NCBI GenBank assembly: GCA_024276935.1
Contig: JAJRWH010000061.1
Location: 1-35,445 of the forward strand
Length of the DNA: 35,445 bases
Source: Deltaproteobacteria bacterium
GTDB taxonomy: Bacteria; Desulfobacterota; Desulfuromonadia; Desulfuromonadales; Geopsychrobacteraceae
Direction: 5' to 3'
Part shown: positions 8,592-18,870 of the stretch, piece after piece
Numbering within the stretch: the stretch's first letter is position 1
Layout of the letters: every line of letters starts with the position of its first letter
Notes under the pieces: model-generated
Database searches by the model: none
Told to the model about the DNA's origin: nothing
What the model saw: the letters and a program-made list of their open reading frames with translations, nothing else
Position numbers and translations under genes: made by a program

Positions 8592-11500
8592 GATTCAATC
8601 CCTTTTTCGGCCTGAAGTTTTTGCAGTTCACGCCGGGTTTCACGAATAAGTTCTTCGCCCTTCCAGCGGCCTGTTGCAATGGTCAGACGGAAATCGGCAG
8701 ATAACTTGTAGCGTTGTGGTTCGTTTTCGAGCAGTTCGCGAATGAGTGTGGGCGACACAGGAGTTGTTGCATGGAAACGCAGACTTAAACGGCGGCCATC
8801 ATATTCAAGCAACTCAATTCGGAGCTGTTTGAGAATAATACGCAGGCGCATTGTTCCCAGCAGCAATTCTCCGGCGGCAGGCAAACTGCCATAACGATCC
8901 TGAAGCTCGTCAGCAATATCATAGATTTGCCGGTCATCTTCTGCGGCGGCCAGACGTTGATAAAACTGCAAGCGTTGATTCGGATCGGGCAGGTATTTTT
9001 CAGACAAAAAGGCCGAAAGCCCAAGGCGGATTTCCGGGTCAATCCGTTCTTCGCGTTCCCGGCCACGCAAGGTCTCAATCGTCTCTTCCAGTAGTTCGGT
9101 ATAGAGTTCAAAACCGATGGCCGCAATGGGACCGGACTGTTTGGCCCCGAGCAGATCCCCGGCTCCGCGCAGTTCAAGATCATGGCTGGCGATTCGAAAT
9201 CCGGAGCCCAGTTCGGTCAGTTCCTGTAAAACCTTGAGACGTTCACGAGCTTCACGGGTCAAAGAGGCTTCTCCAGGAATCAACAGGTAGGCATAGGCAC
9301 GGCGATCAGAGCGTCCGACCCGGCCGCGCAGCTGGTAGAGTTGTGACAGCCCGAAGCAGTCGGCACGATTGATGATAATTGTGTTGGCAGTTGGGATATC
9401 CAAACCATTTTCGATGATCGTTGAAGCCAGCAGCAGGTTGCTGCGGCCCTCGATAAAATCGAGCATGGTTTTTTCCAGTTCTTTTTCGGCCATCTGCCCG
9501 TGACCTACTGCAATCTTTGCTTCCGGAACCAGCTGTTGCAGATGTTCGGCCATTGCCTGAATTGTCTGGACCCGGTTGTGGACAAAGTAGACCTGGCCAC
9601 CACGTCGCAGTTCGCGCAGGATCGCCTGACGAATCAGATCATCATCAAACCGGGTGACATAGGTACGGATTGCCAGACGATCAACAGGTGGGGTTTCGAT
9701 GACCGACAGGTCACGCATGCCGGTCATACTCATATGCAGGGTCCGTGGAATCGGGGTTGCCGTCAGAGTCAGGGTGTCGACCTCGGCCCGCAGATTTTTC
9801 AGTTTTTCCTTGTGACTGACACCGAAGCGTTGTTCTTCGTCGATAATCAGCAGACCCAGATCCTTGAAGCGGATATCACGTTGCAACAAGCGATGAGTCC
9901 CGATGACAATATCGACCTGGCCATTGGCCATCCCTTCCAGGACCTTGCGAATCTCTGCCGGAGTTCGAAAGCGGGAAATCATTTCAACCCGGACCGGGAA
10001 GTCCTTGAGGCGGTCACGAAAGCTTTGCCAATGTTGTTGGGCAAGAACCGTTGTCGGGACAAGTAATGCAACCTGTTTGCTGTCAAGAACGGCCTTGGCT
10101 GCCGCGCGCAGAGCGACCTCGGTTTTGCCGTAACCCACATCACCACAAACCAGGCGGTCCATCGGTTTGGAAGAGCACATGTCACTCAGGGTGTCGGCGA
10201 TGGCAGCAGCCTGATCGTTGGTTTCTTCGTGAGGGAAGGTTGCCTCGAATTCGCGAAACAGTCGATCAGGAGGGCTGAAGGCAAATCCCTCGCACAGCTC
10301 ACGGCGGGCGTAGATTTCAAGCAGTTGGCGTGCCAGTTCCTCAATAGCTGCTCTGGCCTTGAGCCGTGCTTTTTCCCAACCCTGACCACCCATCTTGTCG
10401 AGACGTGGCTGAGCCCCTTCACCACCGATATATTTCTGGACCTTCTCGATGCGTTCGATCGGCAGATAGAGCTTGTCGGCTCCGGCATATTCAAGATGAA
10501 GGTAATCACCTGCGACACCGCCGGTTGCCAGGTGAATCAGTCCCAGATAACGGCCAACACCATGGTCGGTGTGAACAATGAAATCATTTTCGCGCAGATC
10601 GGCCAGGTTGGAAAAAAGTTTGAGGGCTGCCTTGCGTCCCGGTTTGCGATGGTGACTGCGCTGACCGAAAATTTCTTCTTCGGTGATAATGACCAGCTGA
10701 TCGTGGGGCAGGCGGAAGCCTGCCGAAAGGTCACCCACCTGAAGTTGCGGAACCCCAGGTGGGAGGCTATCCAGGGCCGATTGCTGGCGAAGTGGCAGCT
10801 GCCAGCCATTTTCATTCAGGAGCTCTTGCAGGCGTTTGGTCTGTCCCGGTTGGCGGCAGACCAGAAGAACACGCCAGTCATCTTCACTCCAGCGTTCCAG
10901 ACGCTCAAGAAGAGGAGACAGCCCTTCTTGTCCCGGAGCCAGACTGGCGCGCAGATCGGCATTGCCACGACTGTCAAAATGGTAGCTCTGACGCTGGTCA
11001 TCGAGCTGGAAAACCCTTAAGCGACTGAAATTGACGTGCCGATAGCGGGAAAAGGCTGTTTCAAGTTCTTCAGCATCCAGATAAAGGTCCTGGCGCCGGA
11101 CGTGAAGTTGGCGGTTTTTGTTCTGGCGCTGTTCTCCCTCACGAATGTCGCCGATGAACAGATCACTTTCCTGCTCGATTGCCGGTGGATCGTTTAAAAT
11201 CAGATCGGCATCGGGAAGATAGTCGAACAGGGTTTCGAGACCCGGATAGTTCAGAGGCAACAGAAATGAGCGTCCCGGGGCGAGGATTCCTTCTTTCAGC
11301 TCTTCGCTGATTCCTTCGCGCAGGGTTCGCGGAAGCTCCAGTTCATCGCAGCGTTGTTTCAGATTACGCAGCAGATAGTCCAGATGTTTTCCACTGAGAC
11401 AGAGTTCACGTGAGGGGATCAGCCGCAGTTGGCTGAGTTCTTCGGTCTGTGAACGCTGAGTTGTGGGATCAAAGCGACGCATTCGTTCAATGAAGTCACC

Positions 11501-12106
11501 GTAAAAGTCGAGGCGGACCGGCAGAGACGAATCGGCAGGAAAGATATCAACAATGTCGCCACGTACTGCAAAGGAGCCCGGGTCCTCGACCAGAGAAACA
11601 GCCTGATAACCGAGGTTATGCAGCTGTTGCAGCAAGTTGTCACGCAAGTATTCATCTTCCTGTTTCAGAACCAAAGACAGCTCTGCCAGAATCGGGCGCG
11701 GAATAATTCGCTGCATCAAGGCACGTAAGGGAACAACCAGAGCGTCGAGTTCGGCATTGAGCAGGCGCGTCAGGGTTTCCAGACGGGTTGCTTCAACTTC
11801 GGGGTGGGGTGTCAGCGGATCGTAGGGGCCGAGTTCCCAGTGGGGGAAAAAGCCTATTTTCTCGGGTTGCGGGGCAAAAAACTGCAAGTCGGAGAACAAG
11901 CGCCCGGCCTCTTTTTGACTGGCGCTGACAATTAGTAATGGACGGGTGCTGTGCCCCAGGGTTTTGGCAAGCAGGGCCGCATCACTTGATCCGGTCAGAC
12001 CGAGAATTTCGAGTTCTCGGTCAGGGTCGGCAAAGCCGTCAAGCAGGCTTTGCGCCGTCGCATAGTTGATGTGCTGGGAAATCTCCTGATCCATGATTGC
12101 CTGCAT
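8588..12106 (-). CDS. mfd: Transcription-repair coupling factor
   Basis: Mfd pushes stalled RNA polymerase off damaged DNA and recruits UvrA. The 1172 residues match the family length. The modules follow in order: a UvrB-like N-terminal part ([30 protein letters not shown]), a CarD-like RNA-polymerase-interaction domain ([16 protein letters not shown]), and RecG-type helicase motifs ([58 protein letters not shown]). The C-terminal TRCF domain comes last. The start is uncertain by four codons: the ATG at 12106 has no good ribosome site, while the ATG at 12094 is preceded by GCAGG. Its partner uvrA lies 3 kb downstream. Confidence 0.96.
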   Translation of the reverse strand: MQAIMDQEISQHINYATAQSLLDGFADPDRELEILGLTGSSDAALLAKTLGHSTRPLLIVSASQKEAGRLFSDLQFFAPQPEKIGFFPHWELGPYDPLTPHPEVEATRLETLTRLLNAELDALVVPLRALMQRIIPRPILAELSLVLKQEDEYLRDNLLQQLHNLGYQAVSLVEDPGSFAVRGDIVDIFPADSSLPVRLDFYGDFIERMRRFDPTTQRSQTEELSQLRLIPSRELCLSGKHLDYLLRNLKQRCDELELPRTLREGISEELKEGILAPGRSFLLPLNYPGLETLFDYLPDADLILNDPPAIEQESDLFIGDIREGEQRQNKNRQLHVRRQDLYLDAEELETAFSRYRHVNFSRLRVFQLDDQRQSYHFDSRGNADLRASLAPGQEGLSPLLERLERWSEDDWRVLLVCRQPGQTKRLQELLNENGWQLPLRQQSALDSLPPGVPQLQVGDLSAGFRLPHDQLVIITEEEIFGQRSHHRKPGRKAALKLFSNLADLRENDFIVHTDHGVGRYLGLIHLATGGVAGDYLHLEYAGADKLYLPIERIEKVQKYIGGEGAQPRLDKMGGQGWEKARLKARAAIEELARQLLEIYARRELCEGFAFSPPDRLFREFEATFPHEETNDQAAAIADTLSDMCSSKPMDRLVCGDVGYGKTEVALRAAAKAVLDSKQVALLVPTTVLAQQHWQSFRDRLKDFPVRVEMISRFRTPAEIRKVLEGMANGQVDIVIGTHRLLQRDIRFKDLGLLIIDEEQRFGVSHKEKLKNLRAEVDTLTLTATPIPRTLHMSMTGMRDLSVIETPPVDRLAIRTYVTRFDDDLIRQAILRELRRGGQVYFVHNRVQTIQAMAEHLQQLVPEAKIAVGHGQMAEKELEKTMLDFIEGRSNLLLASTIIENGLDIPTANTIIINRADCFGLSQLYQLRGRVGRSDRRAYAYLLIPGEASLTREARERLKVLQELTELGSGFRIASHDLELRGAGDLLGAKQSGPIAAIGFELYTELLEETIETLRGREREERIDPEIRLGLSAFLSEKYLPDPNQRLQFYQRLAAAEDDRQIYDIADELQDRYGSLPAAGELLLGTMRLRIILKQLRIELLEYDGRRLSLRFHATTPVSPTLIRELLENEPQRYKLSADFRLTIATGRWKGEELIRETRRELQKLQAEKGIES

Positions 12107-12112
12107 GAGGTG

Positions 12113-12148
12113 TGAAGTGGATCCTGTGGAGCAAAAGGATCAACTTCA
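12113..12148. repeat. Imperfect hairpin directly upstream of mfd
   Basis: TGAAGTGGATCC and GGATCAACTTCA form a 12-bp stem with one mismatch and a 12-base loop. It ends 6 bases before the first mfd ATG and also lies behind nadA. No T-run follows, so it may act in the mfd leader or as a weak stop for nadA transcripts. Confidence 0.4.
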
Positions 12149-12224
12149 TGGTCGAATGCGGATTGTTGCCCTGTCCGCTAGCTGCCCGCAGGATGCCCGG
12201 TCAAGACAATGAGGCAGACTGTTC

Positions 12225-13139
12225 TCAATCGCGTGGAACAGCGAGCATGCGATCCAGGGTCAAGCGGGCCTTCTCTGCAATTTGCGGGTCGACAGTGACA
12301 ACCGGACTCAGCGTCTCGAGGCATTTGAGCAGGTCGTCCAGAGAGGTCAGTTTCATGTTCGGACAGATCAGCCCTTCGCTTGGCAGAATAAAGGTTTTAT
12401 CCGGATTCTGAGTGCGCAAACGATAGAGAATTCCCATTTCGGTGCCGACAATAAATGTGGTAGCCGGACTCTTGGTGGCATAGTCATACATGCCACTGGT
12501 TGAGCAGATATGATCGGCCAACTCGAGAATTTCAGGGGCGCATTCGGGATGAGCCATAAAAATGGCGTCAGGGTGTTCTGCCCGGGCCTTCTCAATTTCG
12601 GTGATTTGCAGCCGCTCATGGGTCGGACAGTAGCCTTCCCAGACATGGCAGGTTTTGTCGACCTGGGCCGCAATGTAACGGCCAAGATTGCGGTCCGGAA
12701 CCAGCAGCACTTCATCCGTATCGAGAGAGCGGACCACATTGACAGCGTTGGAGCTGGTGCAGCAGATATCGCTTTCGGCTTTTACTGCGGCGCTCGAATT
12801 GACATAGGTGACAACCGTCGCGTTGGGATATTGTTGTTTCATCTCTCGCAGACCTGCGGGAGTGACCATGTCAGCCATCGGACATCCGGCATCCTGCCGA
12901 GGGAGAAGTACCGTTTTTTGCGGGCTGAGCAAGGCGGCACTTTCCGCCATGAAGTGAACACCACAAAAAACGATGATATCTTTGTCGGTGCGTGCGGCCT
13001 CAATCGATAGACCAAGAGAATCTCCCGTAATATGAGCGATCTCCTGAATTTCGTCACGCTGGTAATTGTGGGCCATCAGCAGGACATTGTGTTCTGCGGC
13101 CAGTTGCAGAATCCGCGCCTTGATCTGTTCCTGATTCAT
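12225..13139 (-). CDS. nadA: Quinolinate synthase A
   Basis: NadA condenses iminoaspartate with dihydroxyacetone phosphate to quinolinate, the precursor of NAD, using an oxygen-sensitive [4Fe-4S] cluster. The 304-residue protein has the three cluster cysteines at the expected spots: C86 (AGCPMADM), C171 (EGYCPTH) and C259 (GLICPNMK). The family motifs [20 protein letters not shown] and AHPEC are all present. The length is that of the short form common in anaerobes. It is transcribed away from tatA/B. A promoter candidate is at 13184-13212. No nadB or nadC lies in the window. Confidence 0.97.
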   Translation of the reverse strand: MNQEQIKARILQLAAEHNVLLMAHNYQRDEIQEIAHITGDSLGLSIEAARTDKDIIVFCGVHFMAESAALLSPQKTVLLPRQDAGCPMADMVTPAGLREMKQQYPNATVVTYVNSSAAVKAESDICCTSSNAVNVVRSLDTDEVLLVPDRNLGRYIAAQVDKTCHVWEGYCPTHERLQITEIEKARAEHPDAIFMAHPECAPEILELADHICSTSGMYDYATKSPATTFIVGTEMGILYRLRTQNPDKTFILPSEGLICPNMKLTSLDDLLKCLETLSPVVTVDPQIAEKARLTLDRMLAVPRD

Positions 13140-13183
13140 TTGAGCTACTTCCTGTCTTGTTCAGTATAGGGTGCCGGACGCGA

Positions 13184-13212
13184 ATGCTAGACCAAACCCC
13201 CTGATAAGTCAA
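13184..13212 (-). promoter_or_regulatory. Candidate promoter of nadA
   Basis: On the minus strand TTGACT (5 of 6 consensus) and TAGCAT (4 of 6) are separated by 17 bases, giving a leader of about 40 bases. A second -10-like TATACT is closer to the gene (13164-13169) but lacks a matching -35 box. Confidence 0.4.
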
Positions 13213-13234
13213 TTGTTTCACCCCGTGCATCGGC

Positions 13235-13264
13235 TTGACAGTTCACGGTGCAAACCGCTATTCT
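13235..13264 (+). promoter_or_regulatory. Candidate sigma-70 promoter of tatA/B-tatC
   Basis: A perfect TTGACA box is followed after 18 bases by TATTCT. The predicted leader is about 105 bases long. The region between the two divergent genes (13140-13377) holds nothing else that I recognise. Confidence 0.55.
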
Positions 13265-13377
13265 CGCCCAGTTCGGACGTGAATATTCTGGCGTCTGGTC
13301 ATCAGTTTTCAACTCTGTTCAAACCCTGGTCTGTTGATCTGCGGAGCGAACTCTGCTTTGTTGCGAAAGGTGCTTCC

Positions 13378-13734
13378 ATGTTCGGAATCGGAATGACCGA
13401 ACTCTTGCTGATCGGGGCTCTGGCCCTGATGGTGCTCGGGCCCAAAAAACTGCCCGATCTGGCCCGTGCTCTGGGAAAAGGCTTTGCCGAGTTCAAGCGT
13501 GCCACGGACGAGTTCAAGAACACCTTGCAGGAAGAAACCCGGGTGGCTGAAACCAAGGAACGACTTCTCAAAGAGGGCAAGCTGACGCCACCAGGCGCTG
13601 AGACTTTCAACCCTTACGTGGATGGTGAAGTCGATCCTGACACTGATGCCAGTGTTGCCAACAAGGCTTCATCAGCGACAAAAAGTGACGCGGTGAAAAC
13701 CGCAACCGATTCGCAGGAGGGGGCAGATGTTTGA
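13378..13734 (+). CDS. Sec-independent translocase subunit, TatA/TatB family
   Basis: This small membrane protein (118 residues) works with TatC to export folded proteins bearing twin-arginine signals. It has one N-terminal membrane helix ([21 protein letters not shown]), the hinge [10 protein letters not shown], an amphipathic helix ([19 protein letters not shown]) and a loose polar tail (about 60-118). The frame runs 69 codons further upstream, but the ATG at 13378 has an AAGG ribosome site and the conserved start. The short MFGIG beginning and the long tail resemble TatB. Many delta-type bacteria use one such protein for both roles, so TatA versus TatB is left open. It overlaps tatC by 8 bases. 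Confidence 0.93.
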   Translation: MFGIGMTELLLIGALALMVLGPKKLPDLARALGKGFAEFKRATDEFKNTLQEETRVAETKERLLKEGKLTPPGAETFNPYVDGEVDPDTDASVANKASSATKSDAVKTATDSQEGADV

Positions 13735-14491
13735 CGAGATGCCATTGACTTCGCATCTTGAAGAGTTGCGCAAACGTCTGATGATTGCTTCACTTTCCTG
13801 GCTGGTCGCTTTTCTGGGCTGTTATTCTGTTGCCGAAAAGCTGTTCAAAATTTTGTCAGAACCGGTTCAGTCGGCTCTTCCCAAGGGCAGCTCCCTGGTT
13901 TTTATCCAGGCGACCGAACCCTTTTTCACCTATCTCAAGGTTGCGGCAGTTGCCGGTGTTCTGGTCGCTTTGCCCATTATTATGTGGCAAATCTGGGGAT
14001 TTATCGCCCCGGCACTTTACAAAAATGAAAAACGTTTTGCGGTGCCATTTGTCCTGGCCAGCTGTTTATGTTTCGGGGTTGGCACCTACTTTGGCTTCTT
14101 TTTTGTTTTTCCAACGATCTTCACTTTTCTGGTTAAATTCGGAACGGGTAGTGGCGAGATCAATGCCATGTTGTCGATGGGGGCTTATCTGACCCTGTCG
14201 ACCCGGTTACTGTTTGCTTTTGGTATGGTCTTCGAGCTTCCGATCATTATCTTTTTTCTTTCTCGTATGGGGATAGTCGATTACAAGTGGTTGGCAGCCA
14301 AGCGCAAGATTGCTCTTTTGCTGGCCTTTGTGATCGGTGCGGTTCTGACACCGCCGGATGTTTTTTCCCAGGCTTCAATCGCGGTTCCCTTTATTCTTTT
14401 GTACGAGGTCGGAATTATCGTCGCCCGTCTTTTTGGCAAGAAGAAAACGGTTGATGATGAAGATGACGAACTTGAAGATACTGACGATTGA
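13727..14491 (+). CDS. tatC: Sec-independent protein translocase TatC
   Basis: TatC is the multi-span receptor of the Tat pathway that binds the twin-arginine signal. The 254-residue protein shows the N-terminal HLEELRKR motif, the loop [11 protein letters not shown] and the conserved FGMVFELP in a transmembrane helix, with six hydrophobic segments in all. The C-terminal tail is very acidic ([12 protein letters not shown]). Its ATG lies in the last codons of the TatA/B gene and is preceded by a strong GGAGGGGG ribosome site, so the two subunits should be made together. Confidence 0.96.
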   Translation: MFDEMPLTSHLEELRKRLMIASLSWLVAFLGCYSVAEKLFKILSEPVQSALPKGSSLVFIQATEPFFTYLKVAAVAGVLVALPIIMWQIWGFIAPALYKNEKRFAVPFVLASCLCFGVGTYFGFFFVFPTIFTFLVKFGTGSGEINAMLSMGAYLTLSTRLLFAFGMVFELPIIIFFLSRMGIVDYKWLAAKRKIALLLAFVIGAVLTPPDVFSQASIAVPFILLYEVGIIVARLFGKKKTVDDEDDELEDTDD

Positions 14492-14504
14492 GCGCTTCTA
14501 CTTG

Positions 14505-14552
14505 TTGCGGACATGCCCCGTTTCCAATGCTTCGGGCGTGGCATGTCCGCAA
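14505..14552. repeat. Long hairpin behind tatC
   Basis: TTGCGGACATGCC pairs perfectly with GGCATGTCCGCAA (13 bp) around a 22-base loop that can close further by CCG/CGG. It lies 13 bases after the tatC stop. No T-run follows, so it is a weak or factor-assisted terminator, or a transcript-end protector between tatC and rsgA. Confidence 0.5.
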
Positions 14553-14573
14553 ACTTCATGCTAACCTTGCGTC

Positions 14574-15581
14574 ATGATTCTTGACGATTACGGCTGGAAC
14601 GATAACTTTGCCCGCCAATTCTCGGCCTTTTCTGCCCAGGGCTTTTTGCCTGCCCGGGTGATTCGTGGTGAAAAAAATTATTTTCGGGTTATTTGCGAAG
14701 CCGGGGAGTTGACGGTTCGTTTTGCGGGCAAGTTACGTCATCGCGCAGGTGGTCGGCAGGATTTGCCGGTTGTTGGCGACTGGGTGGTTGTTGAACCTCA
14801 GTTGGAACAGGAGCGGGGGATCATCCATGCGATTCTGGAGCGTTTTTCCTCTTTTGCGCGCAACCTTCCGGGCCGACGAAAAGGCAAAGGGCGTGAACGG
14901 ATTGAACAACAGGTGATTGCCGCCAATGTTGAACGTGTCCTCATTGTCTGTGGTCTGGATCAGGATTTCAGTCTGCGACGAATCGAGCGTTATCTGACCC
15001 TGGTGACTGCCGGAGGGGCCGAGGCTGTGGTTGTCCTGAACAAAGCCGACCTCAGTACGACCACAGAAAGACAGCGCCAGCAGGTACTGGAAGTGGCTGG
15101 TGAGGCACCAGTTGAACTGCTTTGTGCCAGAGAGCAGGATCAGGTCGAACAACTCAGAGGTTATCTCAGGCCCGGTGAAACCCTGGCCCTGCTGGGTTCT
15201 TCCGGGGTTGGCAAGTCAACAATTATCAATGCCCTGCTTGGTGAGGATCGACAAAAGGTTGCTGAAGTCAGCCGGACCCTGGGCAAAGGACGCCACACGA
15301 CAACCCATCGAGAGCTTTTTCTGCTGCCGACCGGGGGGATTTTGATGGACAACCCGGGTATGCGTGAACTGCACCTCTGGGGTGAAGAAGAGGATCTTGC
15401 CGAATCTTTTGCTGATATTGAAGCCCTGGCGTTGCAGTGCCGTTTCTCCGATTGCGGCCATCGTAGTGAGCCGGGCTGCGCCGTCAGGGAAGCACTCAAG
15501 GACCAACAGCTTGATCCGCAGCGTCTCAATAACTATCTGCAACTTAAAGAGGAGTTGTCGCACCTGCAACGGCGGCGTTAG
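14574..15581 (+). CDS. rsgA: Ribosome small-subunit-dependent GTPase A
   Basis: RsgA is a circularly permuted GTPase that checks late maturation of the 30S ribosomal subunit. In this 335-residue protein the motif order is permuted as expected: G4 NKAD (156-159) before G1 GSSGVGKST (208-216) and G3 DNPG (259-262). An N-terminal OB fold precedes it. The C-terminal zinc site C289, C294, H296, C302 is complete. The ATG has no obvious ribosome site, which could mean low or leaderless-type initiation. A second permuted ribosome GTPase (YlqF type) is in the same window. Confidence 0.96.
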   Translation: MILDDYGWNDNFARQFSAFSAQGFLPARVIRGEKNYFRVICEAGELTVRFAGKLRHRAGGRQDLPVVGDWVVVEPQLEQERGIIHAILERFSSFARNLPGRRKGKGRERIEQQVIAANVERVLIVCGLDQDFSLRRIERYLTLVTAGGAEAVVVLNKADLSTTTERQRQQVLEVAGEAPVELLCAREQDQVEQLRGYLRPGETLALLGSSGVGKSTIINALLGEDRQKVAEVSRTLGKGRHTTTHRELFLLPTGGILMDNPGMRELHLWGEEEDLAESFADIEALALQCRFSDCGHRSEPGCAVREALKDQQLDPQRLNNYLQLKEELSHLQRRR

Positions 15582-15681
15582 AGATAACGGCTGTCGGCCA
15601 TTATGCCTGGGCTTATTTGCTTTATTGCCGCAAAGAACCGAACAAGGTATCCGAAAAGAAGTTTTTCAATTCATACAAAAC

Positions 15682-15709
15682 TTGCATCTTGTAAGGAATA
15701 GCGTAATAC
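15682..15709 (+). promoter_or_regulatory. Candidate promoter of the GGDEF-EAL gene
   Basis: TTGCAT and TAATAC lie 16 bases apart. The -10 box overlaps a small inverted repeat (AATACT at 15705-15710, AGTATT at 15720-15725), with another GTATT copy at 15740-15744. These could be an operator, but the repeat is short. Confidence 0.4.
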
Positions 15710-15770
15710 TTGCTTAATTAGTATTGTTCTAATTTGTCAGTATTAATCCTTGTTGGTGCAGGGGATGTGT

Positions 15771-18700
15771 GTGCGACGGCTTTGTTTGTTATTGCTGACA
15801 GGTCTATTATTTTTGCCGGTTGGATCTCTTCGAGCGGCGAAGAATGTTTACCGTGTCGGAGTTTACCAAAACCCTCCTCTGTCATTTCTTGATGAAGCCG
15901 GAAATCCCAGTGGTTTTTTCCCCGAGCTACTTGCCGCCGATCGTGATCATGACTGGTCCCTGACGTACGTCTTTTGTTCCTGGTCCGAATGTCTGCAACA
16001 GCTTGATCAGGGTAAGATCGACCTGTTGGCTCCGATTGCATTTACCCCACAACGAAGCAAAAAATATGATTTTCTGAAAACGACCGTTCTTTCCAACTGG
16101 GGACAAATATTTATTCCCTCCCGGGCGACAGTTTCATCAATTCTGGATCTGAATGGCAAACGTGTTGCGGCCGTCAGGGATGATGTTTATCTGGAGGGGG
16201 CAGGTGGCCTGCGTGAGCTGGCGCATAATTTTGATCTGAATATTCAGATTGTCAAGGTTGCCAATTATGATCGCGCCTTGCATGCGGTTAAGGATGGCCG
16301 AGCTGATGCAGCTTTGGTCAATCGAATTTTCGGTGCCTGGCATCGGGAAAAACTCAACCTCGTCCCAAGTTCTGTTCTGATAAATCCGGTTGATGTCCGG
16401 ATCGCTTTTGCCAGGGGGCGAGGAAGTGCCCTTAAAACTGAATTTGACACTGTTTTGAGACGGTGGAAAAAGCAGGATACTTCTCCTTATCATCAACTCC
16501 TGACCAAGTGGTTGTCACCAGGACATAAAGCAAACCTGCTACCTGTCTGGTTTGTTCCTTTGCTGACGGCTCTGGTGACCACTCTGTTGGCCATGTGGCT
16601 GATTATTCTTTTAACCCAGCGCAAGGTCAGGCTGCAAACCCATCAGGTGAAAATGAAGAATCGCCTGCTGAAAAAAGAATTGCGTGACCGAAAACGCATC
16701 GAAGATGAACTGAAAGAACGTCAACAGCAGTACCAGGTGCTCTTTGAAGAAAACCAGTCGGTGATATTATTGATTGATCCGCAGACCGAACAGATTGTCG
16801 ATGCCAATCCGGCAGCCAGCCGGTTTTATGGTTATTCACGCAAAGCATTAAGGGGGCTGCCGATCCAGCAGATCAATACGGCACCACCCGAGGAGATCCG
16901 GGCGATACTTGCCGAAGTTCAGGATGGCGTCGAACACAAGTTCGAGTTTGTCCACCGTCTGGCAGACGACAGCACCTGTGATGTCGAAGTGTATTGTGGT
17001 CCGATGATTGTCGGGGGGCGCAAACTTCTTTGTGCCGTTATTCACGATACGTCAGAGCGACGCCAGTTTCAGAACGAGTTGGCTGAAAAACATCGGTTTT
17101 TGCAGACCGTCATCGATGGTGTTGCTGATCCGATCACCGTCATTGCGACCGATTATAAAATTTTGATGATGAATCGGGTTGCCGCCCAGTCGCTGGCGGG
17201 TCGTCCCTACGATCAGAACAATTTCTGCTGCTACGAGTTGCTCCATCAGGGCGGAAAACCCTGTCAGGGAGATGATTATCCCTGTCCGCTGCTGAAGGTA
17301 CAGGAAACCGGTGAGACGGTCACGATGATTCATCGCCATAAGCAGGGCAAGGATGCCCGGATTTACGAGTTGACAGCATCACCGCTGTGGAATGTTGATG
17401 GTAGTTTGCGCGGGATTATCGAGGCTTCGCGAGATATTACTGATCGGCTCAAGGTTGAGGAGTTGCTGAGTGAAAATGAAAAACGGCTTCAGCATCTGGC
17501 TCATCACGATCCCTTGACTGATCTGCCGAATCGGTTGTTGTTTGAAGACAGGTTGCGGCATGCCCTGGCCCAGGCCCAGCGCAAAAAGCGCAAGATGGCC
17601 CTGATGTTTATTGATCTTGACCGTTTCAAGAATATCAACGATACCCTGGGACATGAAGTTGGTGATCGCCTGTTGATGGAAGTTGCCCGGCGGCTGAGAG
17701 CCTCGGTACGCGAAGGTGATACGGTTGCTCGACTGGGGGGAGATGAATTTCTGGTGCTGTTGGAGGAGGTCGACAGTTTTCAAACCGTTGCCACCATGGC
17801 GCAGCGAATCCGACGTGAATTATGTCGCAGTGCCGAAGTCGATAACTATCAACTGGTCGCAACCGGCAGTATCGGCATCAGTATGTACCCCGCTGATGCG
17901 GATACTGCCGAAGAGCTACTCAAGTGTGCTGATGTTGCCATGTATTATGCCAAGGAAGAAGGCAAGGACAACTATCAGTTCTACACGCCCCGGCTGAACG
18001 CGCGCGCCCATGAAATGCTTTTGCTCGAACGTGATCTGCGCCTGGCACTCGACGAAGAACAGCTCTGTCTTTTCTATCAGCCGCAGGTCGATTTGAAAAC
18101 GGGGCAATTGATCGGAGTTGAGGCTCTGGTCCGTTGGCATCATCCACAGCAGGGGTTGGTCCCGCCCGATGATTTTATCCCTCTGGCCGAAGAGACCGGC
18201 TTGATTGGTCCGATTGGCGAATGGGTTCTGCGCGAGGCCTGTCATCAGCAGGTCCGTTGGCAACAACAGGGCTATCCGGCGTTGCGGATGGCGGTGAATA
18301 TTTCAGGACGCCAACTCAAACAACCCGATTTTTGCGAAACGGTCGATTTGATTTTGACCGAAACCGGGATAGATCCTGAATTTCTGGAGCTGGAAATTAC
18401 TGAAAGCATTATTATGCGCGATGTAAAATCCACCATCACCATCCTGAGTGATCTGCGGATGCGTGGTATTCGCTTGGCGATTGACGATTTTGGCACCGGG
18501 TATTCATCGTTGAGTTACCTCAATCGTTTTCCGGTAGATCAATTGAAGATAGATCATTCTTTTGTTTTTCGGCTGGGAGATGATAAAGAGCCGGTTGTTA
18601 TCGTCGATGCCGTGATTGCTCTGGGTCGAAGTATGAATCTGGAAGCGATAGCAGAAGGGATTGAGTCACAGCAACAGATGGAGATTCTGGCCTCTCGTGG

Positions 18701-18839
18701 CTGCCATCTTGGTCAGGGTTATCTCTTCAGTCGGCCAATTTCGGAGTCCGAATTGCGCAAAAATTTCCTGCGGGATGCAAATTCCCTGTCTTCAAAACCA
18801 TCCGGTTTCCGGTTTAATTTTCCGGAGCAGGATGCCTGA
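15771..18839 (+). CDS. Membrane c-di-GMP protein: solute-binding sensor, two PAS, GGDEF, EAL
   Basis: This 1022-residue protein both could make and break cyclic di-GMP. A signal peptide (MRRLCLLLLTGLLFL) leads to a family-3 solute-binding domain outside the membrane (about 25-250). One membrane helix (about 258-282), a coiled coil, two PAS domains (about 315-425 and 435-555), GGDEF (about 565-730) and EAL (about 740-1000) follow. The cyclase site GGDEF is intact, with an inhibitory I-site RxxD (REGD) five residues before it. The phosphodiesterase motifs EALVRW, ELEITES, IDDFGTGYSS and LKID are intact too. GTG at 15771 was chosen because AGGGG sits 6 bases upstream and it gives a clean signal peptide; ATG 15765 is the alternative. 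The ligand is likely an amino acid or similar small solute. Confidence 0.93.
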   Translation: MRRLCLLLLTGLLFLPVGSLRAAKNVYRVGVYQNPPLSFLDEAGNPSGFFPELLAADRDHDWSLTYVFCSWSECLQQLDQGKIDLLAPIAFTPQRSKKYDFLKTTVLSNWGQIFIPSRATVSSILDLNGKRVAAVRDDVYLEGAGGLRELAHNFDLNIQIVKVANYDRALHAVKDGRADAALVNRIFGAWHREKLNLVPSSVLINPVDVRIAFARGRGSALKTEFDTVLRRWKKQDTSPYHQLLTKWLSPGHKANLLPVWFVPLLTALVTTLLAMWLIILLTQRKVRLQTHQVKMKNRLLKKELRDRKRIEDELKERQQQYQVLFEENQSVILLIDPQTEQIVDANPAASRFYGYSRKALRGLPIQQINTAPPEEIRAILAEVQDGVEHKFEFVHRLADDSTCDVEVYCGPMIVGGRKLLCAVIHDTSERRQFQNELAEKHRFLQTVIDGVADPITVIATDYKILMMNRVAAQSLAGRPYDQNNFCCYELLHQGGKPCQGDDYPCPLLKVQETGETVTMIHRHKQGKDARIYELTASPLWNVDGSLRGIIEASRDITDRLKVEELLSENEKRLQHLAHHDPLTDLPNRLLFEDRLRHALAQAQRKKRKMALMFIDLDRFKNINDTLGHEVGDRLLMEVARRLRASVREGDTVARLGGDEFLVLLEEVDSFQTVATMAQRIRRELCRSAEVDNYQLVATGSIGISMYPADADTAEELLKCADVAMYYAKEEGKDNYQFYTPRLNARAHEMLLLERDLRLALDEEQLCLFYQPQVDLKTGQLIGVEALVRWHHPQQGLVPPDDFIPLAEETGLIGPIGEWVLREACHQQVRWQQQGYPALRMAVNISGRQLKQPDFCETVDLILTETGIDPEFLELEITESIIMRDVKSTITILSDLRMRGIRLAIDDFGTGYSSLSYLNRFPVDQLKIDHSFVFRLGDDKEPVVIVDAVIALGRSMNLEAIAEGIESQQQMEILASRGCHLGQGYLFSRPISESELRKNFLRDANSLSSKPSGFRFNFPEQDA

Positions 18840-18852
18840 GGTTCAGGCATCC
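18830..18852. terminator. Hairpin between convergent genes
   Basis: GGATGCCTGA and TCAGGCATCC form a perfect 10-bp stem with a 3-base loop. It contains the stop codon of the GGDEF-EAL gene and lies 19 bases past the stop of the thiamine-binding gene. There is no T-run, so it may work weakly in both directions. Confidence 0.45.
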
Positions 18853-18870
18853 CTCAGCCGTGCCCGCCGG

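Noticed and set aside
13171..13377. Upstream extension of the TatA/B frame
   Set aside because: No ribosome site for the early ATG, it covers the likely promoter, and the conserved protein starts at 13378.
13140..13377. Possible c-di-GMP riboswitch in front of tatA/B (GGTGCAAACC word)
   Set aside because: Only a short resemblance; the rest of the conserved aptamer core is missing.
14505..14552. Strong intrinsic terminator after tatC
   Set aside because: The stem is strong but there is no T-run, so it is listed only as a hairpin.
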